The notes beneath the pieces were generated by a model. It saw only the letters and a program-made list of their open reading frames with translations, searched no databases and was not told where the DNA came from. From JAPLKB01 sp964532465 (GTDB taxonomy: Bacteria; Desulfobacterota; Syntrophorhabdia; Syntrophorhabdales; Syntrophorhabdaceae), in contig CAZHHX010000073.1 in NCBI GenBank assembly GCA_964532465.1, positions 1-13,287 on the forward strand: a DNA stretch of 13,287 bases, written 5' to 3'. The number at the start of each line of letters is the position of its first letter. Position 1 is the first letter of the stretch. The position numbers and the translations under genes were made by a program. Shown here in pieces: positions 1 through 6,018 of this stretch.

Positions 1-2
1 TG

Positions 3-62
3 AAGAAACCTTTCAACCTTATGGACTTTCAGAAGCTGGTAGAAACAGTGATAAATACATAA
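3..62 (+). CDS. Response regulator receiver domain, C-terminal fragment
   Basis: Only the last 19 codons are in the window; the gene begins upstream. The open frame ends at TAA 60-62 and reads K-K-P-F-N-L followed by an amphipathic helix. The K-P-F/Y-x-L pattern is the conserved beta5 lysine-proline and start of alpha5 in CheY-like receiver domains, and the short tail after it suggests that the protein ends with the receiver domain. Another frame is also open here, so the call rests on the KPF motif alone. No relation to the genes downstream can be inferred. Confidence 0.5.
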   Translation, partial: KKPFNLMDFQKLVETVINT

Positions 63-82
63 CTCAGCGCGGCAAACCCCGA

Positions 83-100
83 AACATGCTTCCCCATGTT
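83..100. repeat. Short perfect inverted repeat
   Basis: AACATG and CATGTT flank a 6-nt CTTCCC spacer in the gap between the response regulator fragment and the 54-aa ORF. There is no T-run after it, so it is not an obvious terminator. It could be a regulator half-site pair or chance. Nothing else is clear in 63-132. Confidence 0.25.
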
Positions 101-172
101 GCATCGGCATCCCCAGGCCCCTTGTTAAAGTATTTAAATTTCTTCCATTTTGTGACATAATATTTGACTATT

Positions 173-337
173 ATGGAAAATGACAAGAAAACGCCTGTTA
201 AACAAAAAACACCGGAAAATATGACTACATACGACCCTGATAAGCCTCTCTTTGAAAGACGGCATCTGTGCATGTATTTGAGGGAGCTCATGGATGAAGC
301 CGAAAAAGAATTGGAAAAAACAGGGACTGAAAAGTAG
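173..337 (+). CDS. Small hypothetical protein, 54 aa
   Basis: ATG 173 to TAG 335-337 encodes a highly charged 54-aa protein with no membrane segment. It has a lysine-rich N terminus, a central Y-D-P-D-K-P-L-F stretch and a C-terminal helix rich in E, L and K (about residues 28-50) that could form a coiled coil or protein contact. I do not recognise the family. ATG 173 has no Shine-Dalgarno. A TGn-CATAAT extended -10 (153-161) with a poor -35 (TTTAAA, 133-138) would start RNA near 168, giving a nearly leaderless message. An in-frame ATG at 221 would give 38 aa. The stop lies 16 nt before the flavoredoxin-like gene, whose SD follows directly, so it is probably the first gene of that operon. Moderate confidence that it is translated. 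Confidence 0.45.
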   Translation: MENDKKTPVKQKTPENMTTYDPDKPLFERRHLCMYLRELMDEAEKELEKTGTEK

Positions 338-353
338 AAGCAGGAGGATATGA

Positions 354-926
354 ATGAAGCAATCCCTTGGCGCAAAAACCGTTGTCTATCCGGCGCCTGT
401 CTTTGTCGTCGGGACTTATGATAAAGAAGGAAAGGCAAATGCCATGACCGTTGCCTGGGGGGGCATATGCTGTTCCAAACCGCCCTGCGCCGCAATTTCC
501 CTGAGAAAGGCAACCTATACATACGGCAACATTTTGGAACGCAAAGCATTTACCATAAACATACCTTCCGAAACTTATGTGAAAGAAGCGGATTACTTCG
601 GCATAGCAACCGGAAAAAAGATTGACAAATTATCCGCGGCAGGTCTCACCACAATAAAGAGCGGTATTGTAGACGCCCCCTGCATCGAAGAATTCCCTTT
701 TGTTCTCGAGTGCAAATTGATCCATACAATTGAATTGGGTTTACACACTCAATTTATCGGCGAAATCCTTGATATTAAGGCCGATGAATCAGTTATCGGA
801 AAAAACGGCTCCATTGATATTGAAAAAGTGAAACCGATTATCTATGCTCCTGAGCTGCGCAAGTACTTCGGCTTAGGCAGGTTTCTCGGAAAGGCATTTT
901 CCATGGGTAAAAAGATGCGTGATTAA
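354..926 (+). CDS. Flavoredoxin-like flavin reductase domain protein
   Basis: This 190-aa cytoplasmic protein belongs to the FMN-binding split-barrel flavin reductase-like family. The close resemblance is to flavoredoxin of sulfate reducers, a small FMN protein that passes electrons between redox carriers. The signature runs through the N-terminal half: Y-P-x-P-V at about 12-16, N-A-M-T-V-A-W-G-G-I at 29-38, S-K-P-P at 41-44 and S-L-R-K-A-T-Y-T at 49-56; in the family this region binds FMN phosphate and isoalloxazine. The C-terminal L-G-R-F-L-G-K-A-F-S segment is also typical. The length is normal. The start is set by AGGAGG at 342-347, 6 nt before ATG 354; the ATG at 350 is out of frame. Its TAA overlaps the next ATG by one base, so translation is probably coupled. 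The electron donor and acceptor are unknown; the neighbours suggest a membrane Fe-S partner. Confidence 0.85.
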   Translation: MKQSLGAKTVVYPAPVFVVGTYDKEGKANAMTVAWGGICCSKPPCAAISLRKATYTYGNILERKAFTINIPSETYVKEADYFGIATGKKIDKLSAAGLTTIKSGIVDAPCIEEFPFVLECKLIHTIELGLHTQFIGEILDIKADESVIGKNGSIDIEKVKPIIYAPELRKYFGLGRFLGKAFSMGKKMRD

Positions 927-1561
927 TGCAGGGCTTTCTTCTGGGACTCAGTAACGGGTTCGTGTGCGTTGCCTATTGCGCCCCTGTCCTTGTGCCTTAT
1001 ATGCTCGGGGAAGGAAAGGGAATTTCTCAGAACATCTCATTAACTGTACAGTTCCTGACCGGCAGGCTTCTCGGTTATCTTTTTTTTGGTGTAATTGCCT
1101 GGGGAATTAATAAAACCATTCCAGAAACAATCGGTTACAGGGAATTGATTATCGGCGGGGCCTATATTGTCCTGTCTGTGTCCCTCGTTATATACAGTTT
1201 TTTTAATGTTAAAACATCCTGCTCGGCGGAATACATCAACGGATACTTCAATAAAATAAGGGCCTTATCACCGTCGCTGCTACCGGTTGTCATGGGTTTT
1301 GCCACAGGTTTGAATTTCTGCCCTCCCTTTCTCCTTGCCGTTACCAATGCCGCAGCTCTGGATGGCCTCCTTAAAAGCCTCTTATTCTTTTTCATGTTCT
1401 TTCTCGGTACATCCCTGTTTTTCATCCCTGCGCCCCTCATCGGTATGCTGAAGGGTTTTCCTACGCTGGGCATTATAGGTAAAATGGCGGCAGGTTTGAT
1501 AGGTTTATATTATTTTTATGCTGGAATTATTTTACTCATAAGTGGTATAAAAACCATATGA
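926..1561 (+). CDS. DsbD_2/TauE-SafE-like membrane protein with paired cysteines
   Basis: This 211-aa integral membrane protein has about six hydrophobic segments. TM1 carries C14-V-A-Y-C18-A-P, matching the C-x3-C-G-P element of the DsbD_2 family (often annotated cytochrome c biogenesis transmembrane region or sulfite exporter TauE/SafE). Around residues 124-134 a second, pseudo-symmetric element G-F-A-T-G-L-N-F-C132-P-P appears, as in CcdA/DsbD proteins, where two membrane cysteines shuttle reducing equivalents from cytoplasmic thioredoxin to periplasmic partners. C99 lies in a loop. The protein therefore more likely handles thiol or metal redox chemistry than sulfite export, but that is inference. 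The start overlaps the previous stop by 1 nt and the stop overlaps the next start by 4 nt (ATGA), so the three genes are translationally linked. The SD is weak, as expected for coupled translation. Confidence 0.75.
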   Translation: MQGFLLGLSNGFVCVAYCAPVLVPYMLGEGKGISQNISLTVQFLTGRLLGYLFFGVIAWGINKTIPETIGYRELIIGGAYIVLSVSLVIYSFFNVKTSCSAEYINGYFNKIRALSPSLLPVVMGFATGLNFCPPFLLAVTNAAALDGLLKSLLFFFMFFLGTSLFFIPAPLIGMLKGFPTLGIIGKMAAGLIGLYYFYAGIILLISGIKTI

Positions 1562-2727
1562 TAAGCAAAATCAATAATATAGAGACGGTTGGACATATCA
1601 GTACCGGAAAAATCATACTTCTTGCCATTCCGATGATGCTCTTTACTTTCATGATGCTTTCAGCCGGTAAAATACCTACAGATACAAACAAGATCATTTC
1701 CCTGGCAGTTACTTTTATTTTTGTAAACACGATCTTCTTCTTTATGCTCTATAAGGGAAAAACCGATAAATATCGAGCAGCATTGTTCATTGCCTATGCG
1801 GTCTGCTTCGTCATTTCCTTTATTTCAAACCTTCTCGAGATTCGGGGCAGCATGGCAATATCCCAGGAAAATCTTCTTCTCTGCAAGACGCCTTTCTGTC
1901 ATATCGTAATACCCATGACGATAATTCCTCTGGCATTGTCAAAAACCATCATCTTCCCCGGGACAATGATAGGCGCTTTTGCATCCATTTCAAGCATGCT
2001 TATCATCTGGATAGGCGCAAGCCTTGCCCTTGGCCGGGGTTTCTGCGGATGGGTATGCTTTTTCGGAGGACTTGATGACGGTTTTTCAAGGATATTCAGA
2101 AAACCCGTAATAAAAAATATCAACCCCAAATGGCACTATCTCCCCTTTGCGGTGCTCCTTGTGACAGCATTAACCTCTGCCATGTTTCTTACGCCTACAT
2201 ATTGCGAATGGTTGTGCCCATACAAAACCGTTACGGAATATGTGGAGGTTACATCAGTAAAAATCCTTATACAAACAATAATATTCGTTGCCCTTTTTCT
2301 TGGTTTCGTCATTATCTTACCGATATTGACGAAGAAAAGAACACAATGCGGTCTTTTTTGCCCCTTCGGAGCCTTTCAGTCTTTTACAAATAAAATCAAC
2401 CCCTTTGAAATAAGGATTAATCAGGAAACATGCATAAATTGTAAACGATGTATCCAGGTCTGTCCTGCTTTCTCAATGACTGAAGAAACTCTGGATATGG
2501 GCAAAACCCGATTTACCTGCATAAAATGCGGAAAATGTGTTGATGCCTGCCCGAAGGGAGCGATTTATTTTCACGTAAAAGGAACACCTTTCACGGGAAA
2601 TGCCGATACATTCCGCCTGCTCTTTCTCTATCCTGCCTTTCTTTTTCTCGTGACAATGGCCGGTGGTAATATTCAGGATGCAATCATACGGATTATCAGG
2701 CTTATTACAACAGGGAGTATGTTTTAG
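1558..2727 (+). CDS. NapH/NosR/CcoG-like membrane polyferredoxin (4Fe-4S)
   Basis: This 389-aa inner-membrane iron-sulfur protein has about five to six hydrophobic segments, two of them before residue 95, one near 133-157 and one near 235-257. A C-terminal 2x[4Fe-4S] ferredoxin domain carries C292-x2-C295-x2-C298-x3-C302-P and C321-x2-C324-x2-C327-x3-C331-P, and a last hydrophobic segment lies near 353-368. The membrane part has the repeated cysteine pairs typical of NapH, NosR and CcoG/RdxA: C163-G-W-V-C167 after a G-R-G-F, C216-E-W-L-C220-P and C264-G-L-F-C268-P-F-G. An extra pair, C109-K-T-P-F-C114, precedes them. The family transfers electrons through the membrane, for example quinol oxidation for Nap/Nos or copper reduction for cbb3 oxidase assembly. 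No nap, nos or cco catalytic genes are nearby, so the acceptor is unknown. It begins inside the previous stop codon. Confidence 0.85.
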   Translation: MISKINNIETVGHISTGKIILLAIPMMLFTFMMLSAGKIPTDTNKIISLAVTFIFVNTIFFFMLYKGKTDKYRAALFIAYAVCFVISFISNLLEIRGSMAISQENLLLCKTPFCHIVIPMTIIPLALSKTIIFPGTMIGAFASISSMLIIWIGASLALGRGFCGWVCFFGGLDDGFSRIFRKPVIKNINPKWHYLPFAVLLVTALTSAMFLTPTYCEWLCPYKTVTEYVEVTSVKILIQTIIFVALFLGFVIILPILTKKRTQCGLFCPFGAFQSFTNKINPFEIRINQETCINCKRCIQVCPAFSMTEETLDMGKTRFTCIKCGKCVDACPKGAIYFHVKGTPFTGNADTFRLLFLYPAFLFLVTMAGGNIQDAIIRIIRLITTGSMF

Positions 2728-2745
2728 TTATGAGAGGACCGCATT

Positions 2746-3198
2746 ATGGGCAGGCTTAAATCTATTCTCGGATACACAAGCGCTGTACTCGCATTTTTTG
2801 TTGTCCCTGCCACATTTCTGGGGCAAAATTATTTCAGTTCAAAGCTCGTCTCGGCTACCGGAATAAAAGTTTCTCCGCGGTTCACCGGTGGGGAGGTTAT
2901 AAAAACCGTTGATCATAAAACATATACAACCCTGATCCATCGTCCTGTTTTTGATGGGCTCATTGGAGAACGCAAAGACGGTTTTATTCAGATAATCTGG
3001 GAAGGCCGGAATGGCTGGCCGCAGGTTATTGAAGAAAAAATTGATTACAATGGAGATAATGTGGAAGATTTTTCCATAGGTATTGAAACAAAAACCGGTA
3101 ACGGAAGACTTACAGTATATAACCCTTCCGTTGTAGGGATCGGACAAACCTATGTATTAAAATCAGGCTATGCAGCAAGAATCCTCCTGAAGAAATAA
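2746..3198 (+). CDS. Membrane-anchored periplasmic hypothetical protein
   Basis: This 150-aa protein has an N-terminal hydrophobic segment at about residues 9-26, which could be an uncleaved signal anchor or signal peptide, followed by a soluble mostly beta-rich domain. Residues 100-108 read D-Y-N-G-D-N-V-E-D, an EF-hand/dockerin-like calcium loop pattern (D-x-N-x-D spacing), so metal binding is possible but unproved. There are no cysteines and no c-type haem motif. I do not recognise the family. An AGAGGA-type SD at 2733-2738 supports ATG 2746. It follows the polyferredoxin by 18 nt and is probably the last gene of the redox operon. A periplasmic partner or substrate-binding subunit of the membrane Fe-S protein is the simplest reading from context. 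Confidence 0.65.
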   Translation: MGRLKSILGYTSAVLAFFVVPATFLGQNYFSSKLVSATGIKVSPRFTGGEVIKTVDHKTYTTLIHRPVFDGLIGERKDGFIQIIWEGRNGWPQVIEEKIDYNGDNVEDFSIGIETKTGNGRLTVYNPSVVGIGQTYVLKSGYAARILLKK

Positions 3199-3221
3199 TC
3201 AGGACACCTTTGACAAACCCG

Positions 3222-3246
3222 CCAAAAGCAAATCCTGCGGATTTGT
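3222..3246 (-). terminator. Probable terminator of the pan operon
   Basis: CAAATCC (3229-3235) and GGATTTG (3239-3245) form a 7-bp stem with a 3-nt loop; a G-U pair can add one more. Read on the minus strand, the stem is followed by GC and then TTTT, about 30 nt past the panD stop. On the plus strand there is only a poor T-run, so it is probably only a weak terminator for the convergent redox operon that ends at 3198. Confidence 0.45.
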
Positions 3247-3275
3247 CGTTCTCTGCAGAATAAAAAACTTGTATT

Positions 3276-3644
3276 CTAATTTACCAGTCTTAACTGGTCT
3301 TTTATCCTGTTCAAGTCGTCTGCATATACTTTTTTAGGCTTAAAAACCGCAAGCTCTTTTTCGTCGTAATTTGCGTATGTTACTATAATGATAATATCGC
3401 CCCTCCTTGCTTTATGGGCTGCCGCGCCGTTTATACAGATCACGCCGGAGTTCTTCTCTCCCTTTATCGCGTATGTAGTAAAACGTTCGCCGTTTGTTAC
3501 ATTGTATATCTGTACCTGTTCGTACGGTATGATCTCGGCAGCTTCCATGAGCGTTTCGTCTATCGTAATGCTTCCTTCATAATCAAGGTTGCTTTCGGTA
3601 ACCTTCGCTCTGTGGATTTTTGATTTCATCATAGTCTTCAACAT
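3276..3644 (-). CDS. panD: Aspartate 1-decarboxylase (PanD)
   Basis: PanD decarboxylates L-aspartate to beta-alanine, the substrate of PanC, using a pyruvoyl cofactor made by self-cleavage of its own chain. The 122-aa product has the normal length and the known residues: cleavage site Y22-E-G24-S25, where Ser25 becomes the pyruvoyl group, K9 and H11 near the N terminus, W/Y-N-V-T-N-G at 47-52 with R54, T57 and Y58 (the proton donor), and N-G-A-A-A-H in the middle. It should process into a small beta chain and a larger alpha chain in a cytoplasmic tetramer. In many bacteria PanM/PanZ assists cleavage; none is visible here. The ATG lies one base after the panC stop, and the GGAGG SD is inside the last panC codons, so translation should be coupled to panC. 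Confidence 0.97.
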   Translation of the reverse strand: MLKTMMKSKIHRAKVTESNLDYEGSITIDETLMEAAEIIPYEQVQIYNVTNGERFTTYAIKGEKNSGVICINGAAAHKARRGDIIIIVTYANYDEKELAVFKPKKVYADDLNRIKDQLRLVN

Positions 3645-3645
3645 G

Positions 3646-4491
3646 TTAAGCCTCCGTCAAAATAGTGTTGTCTATGAGCCTTGTCCTGCCTACTCGGCAG
3701 GCAATGGCAAGGACTGCTTTATTTTCTATCCGGTCTGTTTCAATGAGTGTCTCACCGTCGGATATTGTTACATATTCAATTTGTATGCCTTCTTTTGAAT
3801 TTAGAATTTGTTTTGCTTCGTCAATGAGAATGGATGCGTCTTTCTCGCCTTCCTTAAAAAGTCCTTCAACTTTTTTTATTGATGCATATATGAGCAGCGC
3901 CTTTTCGCGTTCAACAGGACTCAGATAGGTATTCCTTGAACTCATGGCAAGCCCGTCCGGTTCTCTGACAGTGGGAAAGGGGACAATTTCCAGATCCATA
4001 TTGAGATCCCTTGTCATCCTCTCGATAACCTTCAACTGCTGGTAATCTTTCTGTCCGAATACCGCAAAGTGGGGTTTAACGATATTGAACAATTTTGCGA
4101 CAACTGTAGCTACACCGATAAAATGACCTGTCCTTGTCTTGCCGCAGAGGTGGTCTTCCAATTCCCTGACCTGTACATAGGTGGAATAACTGTCAGGGTA
4201 TATCTCGGTCACATCCGGGAAAAATATAATATCGGTTTTTTCCCGGTCAAGGAGATCCCTGTCCCGTTCAAAATCTCTCGGATATTTGGCAAGGTCTTCC
4301 GATGGTCCGAACTGAGTGGGATTGACAAAGATACTGACTACAACAACGTCGCTTATCTCCCTCGCCTTCTTTACAAGAGAACGGTGGCCTTCGTGAAGAT
4401 AGCCCATGGTAGGCACAAAACCGATTTTTTTATCTTTCCGAAGTTCATCGGCAACTTCCTGCATTTCTTTAACTTTTTCTATAATCCTCAT
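3646..4491 (-). CDS. panC: Pantoate--beta-alanine ligase (pantothenate synthetase)
   Basis: PanC joins pantoate and beta-alanine with ATP through a pantoyl-adenylate, the last step of pantothenate synthesis. The 281-aa product is full length. It shows P27-T-M-G with the HIGH-type H33-E-G-H36 that binds ATP, V-N-P-T-Q-F at 56-61 (pantoate pocket), F-G-Q-K-D-Y-Q-Q at 145-152 and M183-S-S-R-N187, the KMSKS-equivalent loop. These are the conserved active-site elements of the nucleotidyltransferase fold. ATG 4491 has a modest AGGA SD. A 69-nt gap separates it from panB; that gap is AT-rich and contains the palindrome AATTCGAATT but no promoter I would defend. The gene is co-transcribed with panB upstream and panD downstream. 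Confidence 0.97.
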   Translation of the reverse strand: MRIIEKVKEMQEVADELRKDKKIGFVPTMGYLHEGHRSLVKKAREISDVVVVSIFVNPTQFGPSEDLAKYPRDFERDRDLLDREKTDIIFFPDVTEIYPDSYSTYVQVRELEDHLCGKTRTGHFIGVATVVAKLFNIVKPHFAVFGQKDYQQLKVIERMTRDLNMDLEIVPFPTVREPDGLAMSSRNTYLSPVEREKALLIYASIKKVEGLFKEGEKDASILIDEAKQILNSKEGIQIEYVTISDGETLIETDRIENKAVLAIACRVGRTRLIDNTILTEA

Positions 4492-4560
4492 ATTAAATCC
4501 TGATCCATTAACAGTTCATAGCAGCTAAATTCGAATTCCGCAATGTAAAATGTTTTAGCA

Positions 4561-5346
4561 TCAATGGAAAGAGTGGGCATCATCGGGAAATGTGCCGCCT
4601 CTTACCTCCTCAATATAATCTTTTATTCCCTTTTCAACCTCTATTCTCAGGTTCAAATAGTTCTTAACAAATTTTGGCCTGAAATCGCCAAGCAATCCAA
4701 GAAGGTCATGAAGAACAAGCACCTGTCCGTCGCAATCCGGACCTGCGCCTATACCTATTGTGGGAATGGACAGCATATCGGTAATCTTTTTTGAGATGTC
4801 TCTGGGCACACATTCCAGCACTATTGAAAACGCGCCTGCTTCTTCCACTGCTAAAGCATCGGCAATCAACCTCTCTTCTTCCTTCTGCACCTTATAGCCG
4901 CCCATACGATGCACTGACTGCGGTGTGAGCCCGATATGCCCCATGACAGGGATATCAATATCAACAATGGCTTTAATGATTTCTTTCATACCGCTGCCGC
5001 CCTCCAGCTTTACTGCCTCGGCCCAGCTTTCCTTTATCATTTTTCCGGCATTTCGCCTTGCCTGCTCCATGCTTTCCTGATATGACATAAAAGGCATATC
5101 TATAACAACAAGGGCATTTTTTGTTGCCTTTACAACAGGCTTTGTATGATGAATCATCTCTTCAATTGTTACCGGTAATGTATTGGGATAACCGAGCATG
5201 ACTGAACCCACAGAATCACCTACAAGAATTATATCAATTCCTGCTTTATCCATTATGTTTGCAAAAACATAATCATAGGCAGTGAGCATGGCAAGTTTGT
5301 CCTTGCCTTTTCTTCCTCTTACTACTGGTGCAGTCACTTTGTCCAT
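4561..5346 (-). CDS. panB: 3-methyl-2-oxobutanoate hydroxymethyltransferase
   Basis: PanB (ketopantoate hydroxymethyltransferase) transfers a hydroxymethyl group from 5,10-methylene-THF to 2-oxoisovalerate, the first committed step to pantothenate. The 261-aa (beta/alpha)8 protein has L-V-G-D44-S and D83-M-P-F (both Mg ligands in the family), K113-L-E115-G-G, G-H-I-G-L-T-P-Q-S at 136-144 and the catalytic glutamate E178 in L-E-C-V. The C-terminal G-I-G-A-G segment is also standard. The start ATG 5346 has AAGGAG at 5352-5357, which lies only a few bases after the T-run of an intrinsic terminator, so expression requires read-through of that terminator. No panE/ilvC-type ketopantoate reductase is present in the window, so that step must be encoded elsewhere. 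Confidence 0.97.
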   Translation of the reverse strand: MDKVTAPVVRGRKGKDKLAMLTAYDYVFANIMDKAGIDIILVGDSVGSVMLGYPNTLPVTIEEMIHHTKPVVKATKNALVVIDMPFMSYQESMEQARRNAGKMIKESWAEAVKLEGGSGMKEIIKAIVDIDIPVMGHIGLTPQSVHRMGGYKVQKEEERLIADALAVEEAGAFSIVLECVPRDISKKITDMLSIPTIGIGAGPDCDGQVLVLHDLLGLLGDFRPKFVKNYLNLRIEVEKGIKDYIEEVRGGTFPDDAHSFH

Positions 5347-5351
5347 TCAGT

Positions 5352-5357
5352 CTCCTT
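5352..5357 (-). promoter_or_regulatory. panB ribosome binding site next to terminator
   Basis: AAGGAG lies 5 nt before ATG 5346. It begins directly after the terminator T-run (5358-5364), so it lies outside the terminator stem. Control is therefore more likely at transcription than by SD occlusion. Confidence 0.7.
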
Positions 5358-5399
5358 AAAAAAATAAAAAAAGCCTTCCGAACGCGGTTCAGAAGGCTT
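5358..5399 (-). terminator. Leader intrinsic terminator (attenuator) of panBCD
   Basis: On the minus strand the arms at 5387-5399 and 5371-5383 form a 13-bp stem (one G-U) closed by a CGC loop, followed by seven T, one A and seven T. This is a textbook strong intrinsic terminator, placed between the promoter and panB with no gene between them. It should stop most panBCD transcripts unless its 5' arm is captured by another pairing. Its function as the expression platform of the pan RNA upstream is inferred from position. Confidence 0.88.
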
Positions 5400-5421
5400 A
5401 GAATTGTTCCATTTCCTTCCG
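5390..5421 (-). promoter_or_regulatory. Possible antiterminator pairing in panB leader
   Basis: CGGAAGG at 5415-5421 (minus strand) can pair with CCUUCUG at 5390-5396, the 5' arm of the terminator: 7 bp with one G-U. CGG of the first segment is also the 3' strand at the base of the pan hairpin. Pan hairpin base and terminator would thus be compatible with each other, and both would compete with this pairing. Predicted logic: a folded, ligand-bound leader frees the terminator and turns the operon off. This is inference from complementarity only. Confidence 0.45.
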
Positions 5422-5449
5422 TCTCGGTCCAGGGTCTGGATCCAAGCGG
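5419..5449 (-). ncRNA. pan RNA motif (candidate riboswitch) upstream of panB
   Basis: The leader RNA folds into one hairpin of three helices: CCG/CGG at the base, CUUGG/CCGAG in the middle and UCCAG/CUGGA at the top, closed by a 3-nt ACC loop. Exactly one adenine is bulged at each junction: A at 5441 on the 5' side and A at 5422 on the 3' side. The published pan motif is a hairpin with conserved bulged adenines upstream of panB/panC/panD operons in Firmicutes, Chloroflexi and deltaproteobacteria. Architecture, genomic context and the terminator directly downstream all fit. Only one copy is seen here, whereas tandem copies are common. The ligand is not deducible from sequence. Confidence 0.8.
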
Positions 5450-5460
5450 TATGTGACAGT

Positions 5461-5489
5461 AGTAAAACAGTATTACAGGATAATGTCAA
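5461..5489 (-). promoter_or_regulatory. Promoter of the panBCD operon
   Basis: On the minus strand a perfect -35 TTGACA (5484-5489) and a -10 TTTACT (5461-5466) are separated by 17 bp, and a TGn (TG at 5468-5469) makes an extended -10. The start of RNA would be near 5454, a few bases before the pan hairpin, giving a leader of about 108 nt. The spacing relative to the RNA motif makes the assignment convincing. Confidence 0.72.
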
Positions 5490-5570
5490 TATATATTTAC
5501 GCTGAAATAAAAGATAAATTAACTGTGGTGGACTGTCTATATCCAATCATTTTTGTTGACAATTATCCTG
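5476..5570. repeat. Inverted repeat pair around panB promoter
   Basis: CAGGATAATGTCAA (5476-5489) and TTGACAATTATCCTG (5556-5570) are inverted copies differing by one inserted base, about 66 bp apart. The first copy covers the panB -35 and part of its spacer; the second overlaps the 3' end of the coiled-coil gene. It could be an operator pair or a chance duplication of a promoter-like word. The intervening 5490-5555 holds nothing else I can support. Confidence 0.4.
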
Positions 5571-5976
5571 CGGCCAGCTTTTTTTTACCTGTGTTTATGT
5601 TCTTAATCTTTTCTATGGTGTTTTTTATATTTACCAACTCTTTTTTCAATGCTTCCTTTTCTCTTTCCGATGCTTCAAGCTTATCCTCGATAATTGTAAT
5701 CTTGAATTTTGAATCGTTGGCAACAACCTGTTCTTGCAGGCCCCTGAAATCGGCTACTTCCGCTTTAAGCATAATCACCATTGTGCCCAGCGCCGCGAAG
5801 AGAACGATAAGCATAATCATCCCGACAGGCAAATTATTTGACATATGTTTCAGCTTATTGACAGCCCCCTTTTCTTCTGTTTTTTCAATCTTTCTACATT
5901 TTTTCATTATTTCTTTGCTGCTATGTATATTGGAAAGCAATTCTTCAATGTTAAGCGTCCGTTCATCTGAATCCAT
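5563..5976 (-). CDS. Single-span membrane protein with C-terminal coiled coil
   Basis: This 137-aa protein has a charged N-terminal region (residues 1-48, likely cytoplasmic), one hydrophobic helix at about 49-70 (L-P-V-G-M-I-M-L-I-V...) and a C-terminal helix at about 72-127 with a dense E/K/L heptad-like pattern that should form a coiled coil. It ends in a Lys-rich tail. I do not recognise a family; it could be a scaffold or a partner of an envelope machine. I chose ATG 5976 instead of the upstream in-frame ATG 6006 because a strong SD, AAGGAGGGG (5985-5993), lies 8 nt before 5976 and because the predicted sigma-54 transcript begins near 6007. The gene is monocistronic in appearance; no clear terminator precedes the panB promoter region. 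Confidence 0.7.
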   Translation of the reverse strand: MDSDERTLNIEELLSNIHSSKEIMKKCRKIEKTEEKGAVNKLKHMSNNLPVGMIMLIVLFAALGTMVIMLKAEVADFRGLQEQVVANDSKFKITIIEDKLEASEREKEALKKELVNIKNTIEKIKNINTGKKKLAAG

Positions 5977-6018
5977 TATATTGACCCCTCCTTGTTTTGT
6001 TGTCATGGAAAATATTTT

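Noticed and set aside
64..549. Minus-strand open frame of 161 codons
   Set aside because: It overlaps the flavoredoxin-like gene and the 54-aa gene in antisense, is basic and low-complexity, and resembles no protein family.
4510..4560. Internal promoter or palindromic operator between panB and panC
   Set aside because: AATTCGAATT is palindromic but in an AT-rich gap, and no -35/-10 pair with proper spacing was found.
5556..5584. Plus-strand promoter beginning at TTGACA 5556
   Set aside because: There is no acceptable -10 at 16-18 bp and no plus-strand gene downstream until 6196.
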